From contig NC_079885.1 in NCBI RefSeq assembly GCF_029227915.1, positions 19,167,001 to 19,231,000 of the forward strand: a stretch of 64,000 nt of DNA, read 5' to 3'. The position numbers were made by a program, and so were the translations under genes. Below are positions 13,816-26,510 of this stretch, piece by piece (position 1 is the stretch's first letter; each line of letters opens with the position of its first letter). This DNA is from Hydractinia symbiolongicarpus. Its lineage: Eukaryota; Cnidaria; Hydrozoa; Anthoathecata; Hydractiniidae. Under the pieces are notes generated by a model. The model was not told the origin of the DNA and made no database searches. It saw only the letters and a list, made by a program, of their open reading frames with translations.

Positions 13816-14781
13816 ATGAATAACACAACAATTGTCTTATTAGAGACAACAGCATCAGTTGTAATTGATGTCATCAGAATCACCAATCTTGCATTGTCTG
13901 TTTGTCTCAACACGATAGGCTTGTTATTGCTGAAGCGTCTCAAAGTTCAACGTCTAAGCAATCAACAGCTCATTCTTATGTCAATGAGTTTAGCAGACAT
14001 CTCCTTAAGCATTACAGACATTCTCTACATGGTTGTAAAAGTTTACCAACAAAGTGAATACACAGTAGATATTCTTACATCGTGCCATCGAATTATCGCC
14101 AGTCTGTTTTTTACTTATTATGGAATTTTATTCTTACTAACATTGGATAGACTGCTAGCGTTTTTACTTCATCTAAAATACCGCCGTATTGTGACAGCAA
14201 AGAGGACATTGTTTTGTTTACTGGCTTCGTGGATTTCTGGTGTTATTATAGCTTTTACGTTTTTCTTCGGTACTCAAAATATGTTTAACGGTGAGCAATA
14301 CAAATACGTATACATGTCTTTGGATGTTATAGTTCTTGTTGAAGTTATTGTCACGTATGCATACATTATTATTATAACTTCTAAGAAAAAAAGAATTGGA
14401 AGGACAAAGGTTGTGCGCACCCGTGGAAAAATATATCTTGTAACAACACTGATTATCGCCACGTTTATTTTATTAGTGGTCATGCCGGACATGCTCAACA
14501 CATTTACATTTCTACTTACTGAAGTAGATAAGGAGACGATGGCAAACATTGTTGGTTTGTTTTGGAGCGTCAACTTTGTCATTGATCCTTGTCTGTATAT
14601 TTTACTTCAGCATGAGGTTCGAAATATGTTACGACGAACAATAACAAAACGACATAGTAGTACTAATGGCAAAGATGATTACCACGCTAAATCTAGAAGT
14701 GATGCCTATCGACAAACGAACTCCGTTAATTGGTCAGTCCGTCATATCGTTAGCCTCAATCACAACAATGGACTTCACTAA
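13816..14781 (+). CDS. class A (rhodopsin-like) G-protein-coupled receptor 1
   Basis: An intact, intronless 321-residue seven-helix receptor. The short N-terminus has one glycosylation sequon (NNTT). Landmarks: Asn32 in TM1, Asp61 in TM2 (SMSLAD), Cys90 before TM3, DRL (111-113) in the DRY position, Trp139 in TM4, Pro224 in TM6 (VVMPD) and DPCLY (257-261) in the NPxxY position. The intracellular tail is Ser/Thr/Arg-rich and about 50 residues long. Family knowledge: such receptors couple ligand binding outside the cell to heterotrimeric G proteins. The ligand cannot be assigned; the CWxP toggle is replaced. The receptor at 25656-26510 is a clear paralogue. The 102-codon antisense frame across it is a shadow. 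Confidence 0.88.
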   Translation: MNNTTIVLLETTASVVIDVIRITNLALSVCLNTIGLLLLKRLKVQRLSNQQLILMSMSLADISLSITDILYMVVKVYQQSEYTVDILTSCHRIIASLFFTYYGILFLLTLDRLLAFLLHLKYRRIVTAKRTLFCLLASWISGVIIAFTFFFGTQNMFNGEQYKYVYMSLDVIVLVEVIVTYAYIIIITSKKKRIGRTKVVRTRGKIYLVTTLIIATFILLVVMPDMLNTFTFLLTEVDKETMANIVGLFWSVNFVIDPCLYILLQHEVRNMLRRTITKRHSSTNGKDDYHAKSRSDAYRQTNSVNWSVRHIVSLNHNNGLH

Positions 14782-14970
14782 TAAATTTAGCAAAAATAAG
14801 CTGTAGTGTGCGATGCGTTTGATACACTGCTGCGTGACCTACAAATGCCTTCTAGTCTCAGGACTTCATGAGATTACTCCACTAGGCGGGTCGCAAAAAA
14901 TAAAAATAAAAAAGAAATCGTGACTTTCTGTGGGTTTTTTTTTGGAAAAATTTATGAGTAGTGACCTCAG
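14782..14970. other. 3' flank of GPCR 1
   Basis: Probably the 3' untranslated region of the receptor gene. It ends where Penelope-like coding similarity begins. Confidence 0.3.
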
Positions 14971-15784
14971 TAAAAATGTTTCTCTATGTTAGAAATTCAA
15001 TAATAATGGTTCATTTAACACATCCATTTATCGAAAAGACACGAACACAGACATATACATGCACTGGAATTCATTTGCACCACGCGCATGGAAAGTTGGA
15101 ACAGTTAAATCGTTGGTGTTGAGAGCGTTTAATATATGCTCTTCATCACAAGATCTGAAATACGAACTAAATCAATTAAAAAATGTGTTTATAAATATCA
15201 ATGGTTATCCAGAAGCAGTTGTATCCAATGTAATTAATAACACACGGCGAAATTTCAACATTCAAAATGCCGACATTGTGTCTAATGAAGACACCAATGA
15301 ACCTCCAACAACACCTTTCATGGTTCTACCATACAAAGGAGATCATGGTAACTGCTTCGCAAAGCGTCTAAATGAAACTTTCAAACAGTTTCTACCTGCC
15401 AAGTTCAAACCATGCATTGCTTATCAATGTCGAAAGTTATCTTCGCTATTTTCTGTGAAAGATAGAACCAAGGATGAACACACACATGGTGTTGTGTACA
15501 AATACACTTGTCCGGTGGAATCGTGCGATGCTACATACATTGGTGAAACAGCGAGAAGGCTAAATGAAAGAATGATAGATCACCAAAAGCGCGATAAGAA
15601 CTCTCACATCCTAAAACATTCAGTCACTGAGAATCACCCACTTGCTGAACAAAAGAGCTTCAGTATTTTAATAGATAATGTTCACCACTTTAAAAAGAGG
15701 AAAATAGCTAAGGCCATGTATATTCGCAATAACAGTCCCACGCTTAATGTACAGGAATTGTCTGTTCCATTAAAATTGTTTTAG
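14971..15784 (+). pseudogene. Penelope-like element, C-terminal RT thumb plus GIY-YIG endonuclease (5' truncated)
   Basis: The open frame from 15059 gives 241 residues, but Penelope-like protein continues in frame upstream to about 15000 (SIYRKDTNTDIY just before the ATG). A frameshift near 15000 then moves the similarity to another frame (FLYVRNS). The C-terminal nuclease is clear: GVVYKYTC (144-151) and TYIGET (159-164) form the GIY and YIG strands, followed by RLNERMIDHQ with the conserved Arg and His. The catalytic palm of the reverse transcriptase is missing. It is therefore a dead 5'-truncated copy of the kind produced by target-primed insertion. The internal ATG is not a true start. 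Confidence 0.85.
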
Positions 15785-16060
15785 GATAAATACTATTTAT
15801 AGTCAACAAGGGGAGGAGTGCATTTGTGCTCCGCGCGGTGGACGTTACCCTTATCAAGGTATATAATTTAAATACTCTTGGGTTTGCCGTTATGTGTTAT
15901 ATGTTTTGTTAAGTATTGTTTCATACGTCCTCTGTGTATTATGTAATTGATGAAAATTATATTTAAACAACTTGTAAGATAATTGTAACAATTTACGTTA
16001 ATGATGTCTTTTAGTAACAAGACGAAATATCCGTTAAAATAAAATAAAATAAAAAAGATG
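15785..16060 (+). mobile_element. probable 3' tail of the Penelope-like element
   Basis: AT-rich sequence after the nuclease stop codon, with an A-rich (AAAAT)n stretch at about 16037-16053. The exact end and any target-site duplication were not found. Confidence 0.35.
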
Positions 16061-18272
16061 TCATCATCAATCAAACTTCTCGTACTTATTTTTATTGTGA
16101 AGTCATATGCCCGAATTAATATATTCAATAATAATGAAAATAAACTAATTCTAGAATTTGATGACTTAAGGCGGTTCCCCTAAAAAAAACTCGCAGAGGA
16201 TTGTCTTTTCTGAAGATACTTGATGAGGATATCATAGTATGTGACAGTACGGCAAAATTAAGTCAAATATTTCATTGATTGGTTGCCATGGTTATCCGTT
16301 GCTAGCAAAACTATAGGCAAAATATCAGATTTTGCTGCTCGACGCCTAACCAAATAGCTGAATAACATGCGTTATTTCAAACGCCTCTTTGGCCGCGTAT
16401 GTTTCTTAAGAGTCACGTGTGTAGATTGAGTTAAGAACATTTTCGCAGGGCTGACTCGTCTTCCAGAGAACTGATGCGGTATTTTTTGGACGAAAGAAAA
16501 TTTCGACCAAATAACTGAAAAACAAAAAATCGATTTGAAAATCGGTTTCATTGAAACACTAGGTGGTACTTAGGTGGTACGTGCCTGCTATGACAGAGGA
16601 AATTGTAAAGTGTGTGTGCTTCGATCTTGAGAATTCTTGTTTTGCGTGGATTCCGAACTTAAACGGCAAAAAAAACTTGTTTAAAGATTATTTTATGGAC
16701 ATCTTTAACTTGTGGATCAACAAAAGGTGTACGGCAGCACTATTTCGACCTGTGAAGCACCAAATACCTAAGACCTTAAGTGTTAAGCCTATTTGATGAC
16801 AGCTTTCTGACTACATGTGGAACACCACATTTATTACTCAGAACTGTAATATGTTGTCTTAGGAGGCCTTAAAGTATCATCTAGCAAATGCAAACAATTA
16901 AACATTGCCGAAGAGGCAAGTAAGCAGTCTAAAAATGCGAAAATAGTTGCTATAGGCGTTGTTATGCACTTATATTTGCGGTTGGTTGGAAAAAGTGCCA
17001 GATTGCGCAATAAAAACCTGACATATAGTTAGCGTTTTAAAAATTTCAACAGATAGGCAAGTAGGCTGCCCTTGACCTCAGATTTATACATTCTGTAATT
17101 TACAAATCTGGTCAGTATATATATAAGTGAATTGCAAGTTAGGTATGAGCATATCACAGGAGAAGGCCCGTGGAAAAATGTAAAATGACATTTTGTGCAG
17201 AAAGATATTTCACAAAAAGTTAAAATTTGTTTTGTGAAATATTGAACATGGATTAAATAAGACTTGTCAGCCGAAAAGATTATAGAACTAGATGTTGGTG
17301 TTTATAACGTACTCAAAAACCAGGAGGATTCAATCTCGCTGGCGGTATATAAACTGTGATTTAAATTTAAATTCGTTGACGAAGGGTTAACTACCTCACG
17401 GAAGGAAGTGTTTGCCAATAGGATCTCAAAAAATGTGCAAAATGAAAATTGGGAACAAGAAAGGAAATAAAGTAAAATGCAAAATGCAAAACAGAAGATT
17501 GCAAACGTCAGTTGTTGTTTGGAAAATGCGGAATTTAAGTTTGCAGATATGAAGCGAATCCGAGTACTAATTTTGTGTTCTATTCTCCTTTATTTATTTA
17601 CTTCCTTAGCTATGACAATAGTAGCCACCTATTTTCTCTCATATATTTTCTTCCATATTGATCGTTTCAGCCTGTTACAATGATCAACAAAACTTTTATC
17701 TCTTAAGTTAATTTCCCAATCAGCATACCAATATGGCAAAGGCGCCAAGGGACGTGAGGTTTAACGTCAGTGGGACGTCTGTCCAAAATTAGAACAAGAA
17801 CTTGTGCAGACGTCGGACTTGAAATACTGTACAGAGCGCAACGTTCTATCAACTTTGAGTGTACGTCGTATAGACAAACGTCTCCCGACTGTTAAATTAC
17901 ACTACAACCACGGCAATTGATAACCGATATTTATTTACAATATCTCCAGCATAAATTACCTACACATTCTTCCCGTGAAGGTTTTAGTCTAGATAATATC
18001 GTAGGGTTTTAATTCGTCAAATTTGTATTATTTATCAGCGTCTCTGCTTGAGAAAGAAGATAAAGGTACAAAAATTACATATAGACTAAAGAAGTGCTTA
18101 TATCGCGATGGAAATTTGTACGATATAAAGTTACTGCTATGACCGATCGGCAACAGGCAAAACGGACGCTTTATAAGAGCCAAGATGGAGGAAGGCAGTG
18201 ATCTCGTATGAGCACAGAAAGATATTGTTTATGTTATAATTGTGTTTTCTTTACCCTACGAGGTCACATTAT
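16061..18272. other. non-coding stretch; may include the left LTR of the Gypsy remnant
   Basis: No gene is recognised. An open frame at 17477-17683 encodes a single hydrophobic helix but has no family match. The last few hundred bases before 18273 should include the LTR that precedes the primer-binding site, but its left end could not be found. Confidence 0.35.
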
Positions 18273-18286
18273 TTGGCGACGAGGAT
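18273..18286 (+). promoter_or_regulatory. Gypsy primer-binding site
   Basis: TTGGCGACGAGGAT fits the complement of a tRNA-Ser 3' end (…CCTCGTCGCCA). It lies about 45 bp before the gag start, where an LTR element's primer-binding site is expected. Confidence 0.55.
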
Positions 18287-18330
18287 AAACTGTGAGTTAT
18301 TCTGAAGTTTGTAATTTATCTTGAGTGGCC

Positions 18331-21143
18331 ATGGCCGGCAGTAGTACGTCTGGAATACGAAAATTTGACCTGGAATTGCACAAAGGTAACACATACGATG
18401 CATTTGTTGAGTACGTGGACCCATTTCATATGAATATGATGCTATAGCTAAGGACCCTCCCCCAAGTACTTTAGAGGCACACGGCAAAACGGAGTGGATA
18501 CGGAAAAATAAGAGAAAATAGTTTCTAGGACGATTTGTATGACGCAATCCACAGAGGGACTATGAGGAGGAGGTCACCACGGACAGGAGAACGTCGCTAT
18601 AAACCAACAAAAAAATACAACGTTGTCACATTTTAAGTTCCACAAATTAGCTCAAGACACGGAAGAGTCTTTTGATTTGTTTTTCAGGTAGAGCACGAGG
18701 CAAGCTCGGGTGAATTCACGTTTGGTTCGGACTGCACCGTGAGAGATGTTTTGGTGCGGGACCAGATTTTTATCGGCACTACGAACGACAAAATACGCAA
18801 AACGCGTTGAAGCAGCAATGGGGACTCTAAGACCTCATTATCAATGGAAAACGCTTGAAGCAGCATCAGAAGGAGCGAGCAAACTTGCAGCACCGGACAT
18901 AAGTTTCGATATTCGTAAAATAAAAAAGCCGGAAAACTACTCACGCAAGAAGATAGCTCATGACAGCCTGAAATGTAAACCGTCGTAGAGACAGAAGGAT
19001 TTTCTTTGTTATAAATGCTCGCAGAAGCGATGTGACGGAAGTAATAAGTGTGCTGCTCGCATCCAAGAGTGTTTCGAGTGTGGCAACCGAGATCACTTCA
19101 AAGGGTCTGATGCTTGTCGTTACATTGGAAAACGCAAAACAAACCGGATAAAAGACCGTGCGAAGCACCCTAATTTCAGCAGCTCCCTGATCAAATCAAC
19201 ATCAGAAGACATCGAAGTTCATCGGACAACGAGGAAATATCGTTAACGGCATCGGTTAAACGCACCCTTGCTAAGAAACACATCGCCACACGCAGGGTGG
19301 GCAGGTTGCGTAAAACAAAAAAACTGCGAAAAGATTGCACTCGAAAATCAAGATACAAAGTGGAATTAGTGAAAAAGGAGCGGAAAGTGATTGCTTTTTC
19401 CGATACAGGGGCTGATGTTAGTGTGATGTCTCTATCACTCGCAGTTGCATCTTCCCATCAGCAAAACGAAATTGAAACTTAAACCGTATAGTTCGAAAGC
19501 CATAAAACGCGCTGTGTATTATGAAGGTCCTGTTATATTGGGAGGAACCGTGACCAACCTAAAAATCTATATTGAGAAGAAAGAATTAGAATTTCTGTTG
19601 AGTGGTGTCGCTTCTGAAGAGCTTGGTATTATTGAATTTAATGCAACTCCACGGATGATTAATAAAGCCAATATAATAAGACTTACAGGAGCCAAACGTG
19701 ATGGAGAAAGCCGACATCATAGAAGAGCACAGTGGCCCAACACCGTGAGTGTGTAACGTTGTCCTAATCCAAAAAAACTGACGGCGAGGTAAGGGTCACT
19801 GTTGACATGCGCAAACTGAATAAAGCTATAAAAGACACGAATGTGCCAATTCCAAAATCTGAAGACGTTAAGGCACAACTGACAGGGTGCAAATACTTTT
19901 CAAAACTTGATTTTTAAGCAGCGTTTCATCAGCTCATGATTGCACCCAGTAGCAGATATTTTACTGTGTTTCACGCCAACGGAAGGTTGATAAGCTTCAA
20001 ACGTATGGTGATGGAAACAAAGCCTGCATCGGGAGAGCTGCACTGATCTGCAGACATACTTGACGCACATGTGATCCACGACGACATCATTATCGGGCCC
20101 AAAATGGGAGAAGAACACCACAGAGTTATCTCCATCATACTATCGAGACTACCAGAATCGGGCATGAATCTCAACCCAGACAAGTGCTTGTTTGCCAAGA
20201 AGGAGGTACAACTTTAGGAAATCATTATGACAGAAGATGGTAGACGTCTAGATCCAACTAAGGTTGATGCCCTGAGAATGGCGGATTGACCGCGAAGCAG
20301 GGAACAGGTTGTATCTTTTAAATGGATGAAGCAATCTAATGTGAAATTCATACCTACTTTGGCTACCAAAACTGTGCATTTGCGACAGTTAACCAAAACG
20401 GATGCCGAATTCATCTGGTCAAAACAATGCCACCGTGAATTCGAAAAGCTTAAAGACTCGCTCAGTAAGGACGCTTTGCTTCGTTTTTTGATCAGAATCA
20501 TAAGGCATTTCTATTCACTGCTGCCCATGTTAGTGGTATTTCCACAATACTGTAACAGGGGTGCGATTCAGAAGATGCAAAACCAATTGCATTTACCAGC
20601 AGTGCAACAACACCACTCACGCGTAGATATGCCCAGATCGATTTGGAAGCACTTTCAGTGGATTTTTCCCTTACGGGATTTCGACATTATCTCGTTGTAG
20701 GGATATTGTACTAACTGACCACAAGCTATTGGTGAGCATCTTTGCCAACACAAGAAAGGGTCTGTTCGAACTGATCGTATTAAATGACGTCATCAAGACA
20801 TTGATTACGAAGTTTAATGGCGTCCTGGCAACGTAAACCCTGCTAATTTCATGTCACACCATGCTATCCCTTTCCAGAGGATTCTGAAGGAATGGCAAAA
20901 CGAAACCAACGGATTGGAGAAAACCGTATGGCTATTGCTATTCTCTCCATACTTAAAAGACATTTCAATGGAAAAATCATAGAAGAAACGAAAGCCGACG
21001 AAGAGCTTGCACGTCTAAGCAAGTACCCCAAACGCGGAAATATTCTAAAAGAGGACAAAGATCTGCAGCCATTTCGCAAAATCTTGTACGATTTAACGGA
21101 ATCAGATGAAGGTTTGTTCCTGAAAAACCAAAGAATTATTCTA
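18331..21143 (+). pseudogene. Ty3/Gypsy retrotransposon remnant (gag, protease, RT, RNase H, integrase start)
   Basis: Fragments in several frames follow gag-pol order. The gag start is MAGSSTSGIRKFDLELHKG at 18331. A capsid-like block lies at 18746-18988 and two Cys-rich zinc knuckles at 19008-19135 (CYKCSQ, CFECGNRDHF). The aspartic protease core FSDTGADVS is at about 19396. Reverse transcriptase covers about 19790-20290 (VDMRKLNKAI; active-site region IHDDIII at 20074-20094). RNase H and connection blocks run to about 20760, and the start of an integrase-like domain to 21143. At least six stops or frameshifts break it, including a TAA just before the AAFHQL block. The integrase core and right LTR are absent. 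It is non-functional and truncated. Confidence 0.85.
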
Positions 21144-21146
21144 TGA

Positions 21147-24100
21147 TGTTGTTTATGTAATAAGTGGAACTTTTATAAAACAGGAATCTTCTCAATTCAT
21201 ATGTTACGGGAATTCTGATAAATTCGAAAAGTATGCATATTATCCGATAAGCCTAACCCTTATACATTATACCTATTGATCATATTGTCGCAACATATAT
21301 AAATTTTACTATAAACTTCAACGTTCTTTTGTACAAAGAAAAACGCTGTAAACGCGAGATTATTTTACTACATTTATCACAAATGTTAACTAAAAACTGT
21401 TGCTCTTTCTTAAAAACAAGTCTAAATAATAAATCTCTTAAAGATATGCGATATTATGTAGCGATAAAGGTGTTAGCATGCTGATGTCAGCAGCGGGAAT
21501 AGACCCATTTCAATGTCCATTTCCATTCCGCAATATACACAGACGAAATAGACACAGTAACATGAAAAAAGGTTACTTTAGAGACAATTTTAATTTTTCA
21601 GCGAAGTGATGTTCATATAGTCTGTTTACCTTTATTATTTCTCAAATTAACTTGTCAAATGGGCAAATTATGAACTTTTGGTAAAAGAAATTAAAAATGA
21701 CATTTATTTTATACCCATTAGTATAAATATATACCCAAAGTTGCTGGTTTATATTTTTTGTAGTGTTTAGCTAGCTAAGGTTGATTGGTTTGGGATTATG
21801 TATTTAGCTACACTTGCACTAGCATTGGTTACTACTAGCTAGCTAGTTGGAGCTTTAACCAATGCTGTTGACATATATATACACTTTATTCTTTGTTAAT
21901 GGATATCTTTTATTTTTAAAAACATCTGTAATTAACATTATGACTTGGCTATCCTAAGCATGTTGGGTTGGTGGTATTAGGTCGAATAGTGATCTTCATC
22001 ATAATATATTTAACAAAATGTAATAAGAGCAATGGAATCACCCAAGTTAAAAGCATTTTTACTCATAAGTACCCTTGAGCCTGGATTTTTAAAAATTATG
22101 GCCTGTAAGAATGTTACTGTTACAGCTGCAGAAAATTGTTGTTGAATTTTAAATTCACAAATTGTTCTATCAATAAGTAGTTTTTCTATAAGTATTGCCA
22201 GTAATATTATTTCTATAAGTATTGTCAGATTGTTATTCCATATCAGGTATAACTATGGGTATTGTAATTTATTTGTACCTGAAAGCAAAGACTAACAACT
22301 CATGTAAAAATAATTTTGCTCTTCTTAGATAAATCTGATAGAATTAACATAAAAAGTTTTCTGTATTATACTTCTTGAGTTTCCGAATTTAAGCATTCTA
22401 CTGAAAGAGGGCAATAGATTTTTTATAAAAAAAACTATGTACTTTAATAAAAAAATAAATAGGCATTATTATCATTATTTTTTAGCGGGGGGCGTGATTT
22501 CTTTGAAATCTAAGTGAATTGTAGATGAATAAACCGGTCACGATTTGTCACGTTGTCACGTTGTTTCAATGCACTCCCTTAGATATATTAATTCTCTATT
22601 GATTTACCGCAATAACTCCATCAGCTAACCTAAGAAAGTTGAAAAAGTTTTAGAATATAGAGATGGCCTCACAACTAATGAATGGCTTTGTTTTATTTTT
22701 TTTGAGGATAACCCTGACAAAATAACCTTACAATTTTAACACTCCCGTTTTTAAAATAGTTGATTTCAAAGAGAATAAGAACAATTTTAAGAACCTTGAA
22801 TCTTTTTTCTTAGAGAAGAGATTAACACTACACCTACTAAATATTTTTCAAGGAATAATAAACCTAAATACTAATATGATATCTGAAATGACAAACCGAA
22901 AAAATAAACAATTTTTGACTACTGAGTACGCTGGGGGTTGAGCTGAAATGTGTTTATTATGAATGTATACTGAATGGAATGGTTAACGCATCTAGCAGGG
23001 GAGTGTGACAATAATAACGATACATAGCTGGGCAGCATATCATCTCCGTGTACATAACAAGCTATATGTTATAGCTAGCTATGTACAAAGAGATGATATG
23101 CCTATATTACCTACCTATAATATCTGACTAGGATGAAAAGCTGGGTAACATTTTTAGGAAAATAATTATAGCCTATATAATTATAATATTTATAAATTAT
23201 AATTATATAAGCTATATGAAGTGACAGTAAACTAGGTAAACATTTGAAACCTTTCAATATAGGATATAAACTTTGTGGAGGAGTAAGAAACAAAACGTTT
23301 GTTGCCTAGCTGTAGCTAGCTAGACAACATTAACGTTGCCATAAATACACACTTAATATCAAGAAATATTTATAATTTTTATCACACTACCATTATTAAT
23401 ACCCTCTATATACTTTCATTCACTACGATTCTTTAAATATGATAGTTAAAAATTACAAAACCAAAATTTGTTGATAACTAATATTAGAACAGCTAATAAA
23501 CAACTTGGCGTTCTAAACTCTATCTAATCTAACCTAGTTTTCATGCAATGTTTTGATATTGCGCCACCACGGCTGAACATAAAAAGGCGATATTGAAATG
23601 GTCTACTACTCAGCCAAATAAAGCCCATTGCCATGTGATCTGAAGACAGAGTAAAACTTTTAAAAATGGCGATTTAATATGTAAGAAAGCGTCGTGGCAG
23701 AACGAAAATGAAATCGACAGATAAATCTTTAAAATTTATCATAAATGAACTTTAAGAAATGAATTGCTAGTTTCACAGTTACGATATACCTTGTTAGTTG
23801 ACCAGTCTACCTATATACACATGTTCACATTGCTGATACAGAAAGTTGTGCAGCATACAAACTTAGTTTGCTTGTGAGTGAATAAAATATAATCGGATGT
23901 TACTTCTAATTGTAAATAAACTGGCTGTAGTGGCTAGTAAAGTTTCAATTTTGTCCGCAATATATTACTGATATCAACGATCTTAAGAGGCCTTAAGTAG
24001 TTTTAGGTAGTTTTGTACTTAAATGTTTATGGAGTTTCTTGCAACTATTTAAAATGTAGAGACAATTCTACATTGTTTATGGAAACTTTTATAATTTTTT

Positions 24101-25147
24101 CTTCGCAAAGAAACACAAACACAAAAACAGGTTTATGTTATGAAAGTGTGTTTTTATGCCTATATGCAACGTAAAAAATGTTTATTGTGAAGGTTGTTAT
24201 GTTCTAAATTAACAACATTTTATTTACTCATGAAAATGTTAATATTAATTTTTCACAAAGATATGATACTTTTCATTCACCCGCGCTTTTGCACGACTCA
24301 TATTCGATTCGGATTCCTTCTGTATAATCTTCTGAAATTTGCTCTCACCCTTGATCAGTTAAATAGTTTGTGCACAGTGAGTACGTATTTTTTTTAACAA
24401 ACGGTACCTGCCGGGAGTGTTGATAATTATGTGAAGCAAAAAGAAAGTTTTGTCAACTGCCCACTGAGGGGTATGACTTTTTTTAAGATATATTTTTGTG
24501 ATCCGGTCTAGAAAAAAAGCGGCATAAACTACCGCGATATCATTCATGGTAAAGTTCAGTGATAAAAAGGGTTAAAAAATCACGAAGAAAGTCGTACATT
24601 TCTTTTTTATGTTTAAGACAAATTGACCCATATTGCAGAGTTATGCATGTTCTTAAGATATTGTAAACAACAGTAGATACATGGTACGCAAAAACTAGAA
24701 TTGTTTGTTTCCCCGGAAACCAACACGGAAAAACACAGCACATTCCTCCTTAACCGATGAATTTAACTAGGGTTGCATAAAATATTAATCGTATGCAGAT
24801 GTTTTTATTATTTTTGTTGTTCAAATTAATCTTGTCTAAAGATTTTCCTCTTTTCTTAAATCTTTAAAATTGGTTTTATTATTTGTCAACCTTGTTCCCA
24901 GCGCCTATTGTTTCATTTTTTTAAACTCGGAATGGCAAGTATCGCCGTCCGATGTTAAAAAGATACAAGATGGCTTGGGACGAGGTTAATTATTTGTGTT
25001 ATTTCTTAAAGATTTCATTTTAATTGTTGTTTCTTGATTAAAGCGAATTTATTGTACTAATAAAATGTTCTTCTTCTGTTTTTAAGCTGTGAAATGGTCA
25101 TATACCTAACATATATTCTTTCTTAAAATCTTTGTTGTGTCTTTCAG
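21147..25147. other. 4-kb AT-rich stretch, no gene recognised
   Basis: No open frame with motif support and no RNA gene was seen. An imperfect inverted repeat at 23035-23101 is listed separately. AGCTAGCTAG-type short repeats recur near 21770-21850 and 23290-23330. Confidence 0.4.
23035..23101. repeat. imperfect inverted repeat, about 22-bp arms
   Basis: GCATATCATCTC…TGTACATA at the left pairs with TATGTACA…GAGATGATATGC at the right. There are two mismatched bases per arm and a 23-bp loop. Confidence 0.7.
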
Positions 25148-25272
25148 CTTGCACAGATTGGTGTATTCAAGCGTTGGTAGATACTTTTGAATATGACGAT
25201 CCTGAAGAATTTAAGAATGTCGCTGTACTAAATTTCTTTTTTATGTTGCATTCTAATCTTTCGAATAACTAG
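25148..25272 (+). CDS. possible terminal exon of an unidentified gene
   Basis: A pyrimidine-rich tract ending CTTTCAG precedes 41 codons, including the stop, of non-repetitive protein (CTDWCIQALVDTFEYDDPEE…) ending in TAG at 25270-25272. The frame enters with two bases of a split codon. No upstream partner exon was found and the protein is not recognised, so this may be chance. It sits less than 400 bp before GPCR 2 and could belong to its 5' region. Confidence 0.22.
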
Positions 25273-25655
25273 ACTCTGTTGCTATATTTTTGTGTTGCTA
25301 TTACTTGTGCTGTCATTTAGTATGGCCTCAATATTTGATTTAGATCCTAAAGTCCAACCGCGTTGCAGCCTTATTAATGCATTGTTTCTTTTTTTTTCGT
25401 ATCTTGAATTACATTTAAAATTTCAATTTTCAAAGCCAATATGTTTATTGTTTAATTTAAAAATATTTTCTACTCGAAGTCAAAAAGATACTAGTCTAAC
25501 AGTAGTAGAAATAGATAGAAGCCATTTTCTATTTAAATTTAGTGGCTGTGTTTTTATCACTTTCTCTATATATTTCATAATCAATTCACATTTAGAACTA
25601 CATTTAAACGAGGTTTTTCGTCGTTGCAAACAGAAAGAAAACACAATCATTCAAT

Positions 25656-26510
25656 ATGAACACAACGAAAGAAATTGAAGAAAAGTCAGATAATGTTGTG
25701 TTAATGTTTGCTGTTGTCTCTATTGTAATACTAACATTGTCAGTAATTCTCAATTCACTTGGAATTTATCTACTGAAGCAACTAAAATCAGCCCGCAATA
25801 TGAACCAAATATATATCCTAATGTCACTGAGTTTCTCTGAAGTCTTATTGGGCCTTATTTTTCTTATTCATAAGTTAGTCATAGTCTTAGGACTTTACGA
25901 AAGAAGCTCCATAATAATGGTATATTGCGACCAAATCGCTGCTGCCCTGTTTTGTACTTATTACTCAATCTTTTTCATACTAACAACCGACAGATTGTTG
26001 GCTTTTGTGCTCCATTTAAAATATCCAAGATTTGTGACAACCAAGAGAACAACGTGTTGTTTATTGGTTGCATGGATTTCTGGAGTTACCTTAATTTTCC
26101 CGTTTTTCTTCCACAGTGCAGACATTTTTTACATGATATGGTACAAATACATTTACTTGATTCTTGACGGTATAACGTTAGTAACAGTTTTCGTTACGTA
26201 TTCCTATATTTTCATGAAAACAAGGAACCATATGACGGTATCTTCCAGAGCGCCACGCAGAGAAAAGATGTGTTTTGTCATAGGTATAATTATTTTAACA
26301 TTCATTTTACTTGTGGTTATTCCTGACATACTGTACGCCAATCTGTTTGTGATTCATAAAGTAGGCAGCGATTTGGATGGGAGAATTATTGGAATGTGCT
26401 GGGAATTAAACTATCTTACTGATCCTTGCGTGTATATATTTCTGCAGAGAAATGTTCGTAATGTCCTACGAGAGAAGGTTTCCACCGTCAAAAAGCTCTC
26501 AGGAAACTAG
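25656..26510 (+). CDS. class A (rhodopsin-like) G-protein-coupled receptor 2
   Basis: An intact, intronless 284-residue seven-helix receptor related to the one at 13816-14781 along its whole length (shared DRLLAF, LKYxRxVTxKR, WISGV and DPCxYI blocks). Landmarks: sequon NTT at residues 2-4, Asn33 in TM1, Glu62 where most class A receptors have the sodium-site Asp (LSFSE), Cys91 before TM3, DRL (112-114), Trp140, Pro223 in TM6 and DPCVY (256-260). The tail is short (about 20 residues) compared with receptor 1. The start at 25656 gives the normal short N-terminus. A longer hydrophobic frame just upstream overlaps it by 23 bp in another frame and looks like noise. The ligand is unknown. Confidence 0.86.
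   Translation: MNTTKEIEEKSDNVVLMFAVVSIVILTLSVILNSLGIYLLKQLKSARNMNQIYILMSLSFSEVLLGLIFLIHKLVIVLGLYERSSIIMVYCDQIAAALFCTYYSIFFILTTDRLLAFVLHLKYPRFVTTKRTTCCLLVAWISGVTLIFPFFFHSADIFYMIWYKYIYLILDGITLVTVFVTYSYIFMKTRNHMTVSSRAPRREKMCFVIGIIILTFILLVVIPDILYANLFVIHKVGSDLDGRIIGMCWELNYLTDPCVYIFLQRNVRNVLREKVSTVKKLSGN

Noticed and set aside
14274-14582. 102-codon minus-strand frame
   Set aside because: Antisense shadow of GPCR 1.
14971-16060. Hammerhead ribozyme expected in some Penelope-like elements
   Set aside because: No CTGATGA…GAAA core was found in the retained part of the element.
25292-25678. 128-codon hydrophobic frame upstream of GPCR 2
   Set aside because: No motif, low-complexity composition, and overlaps the receptor start in another frame.
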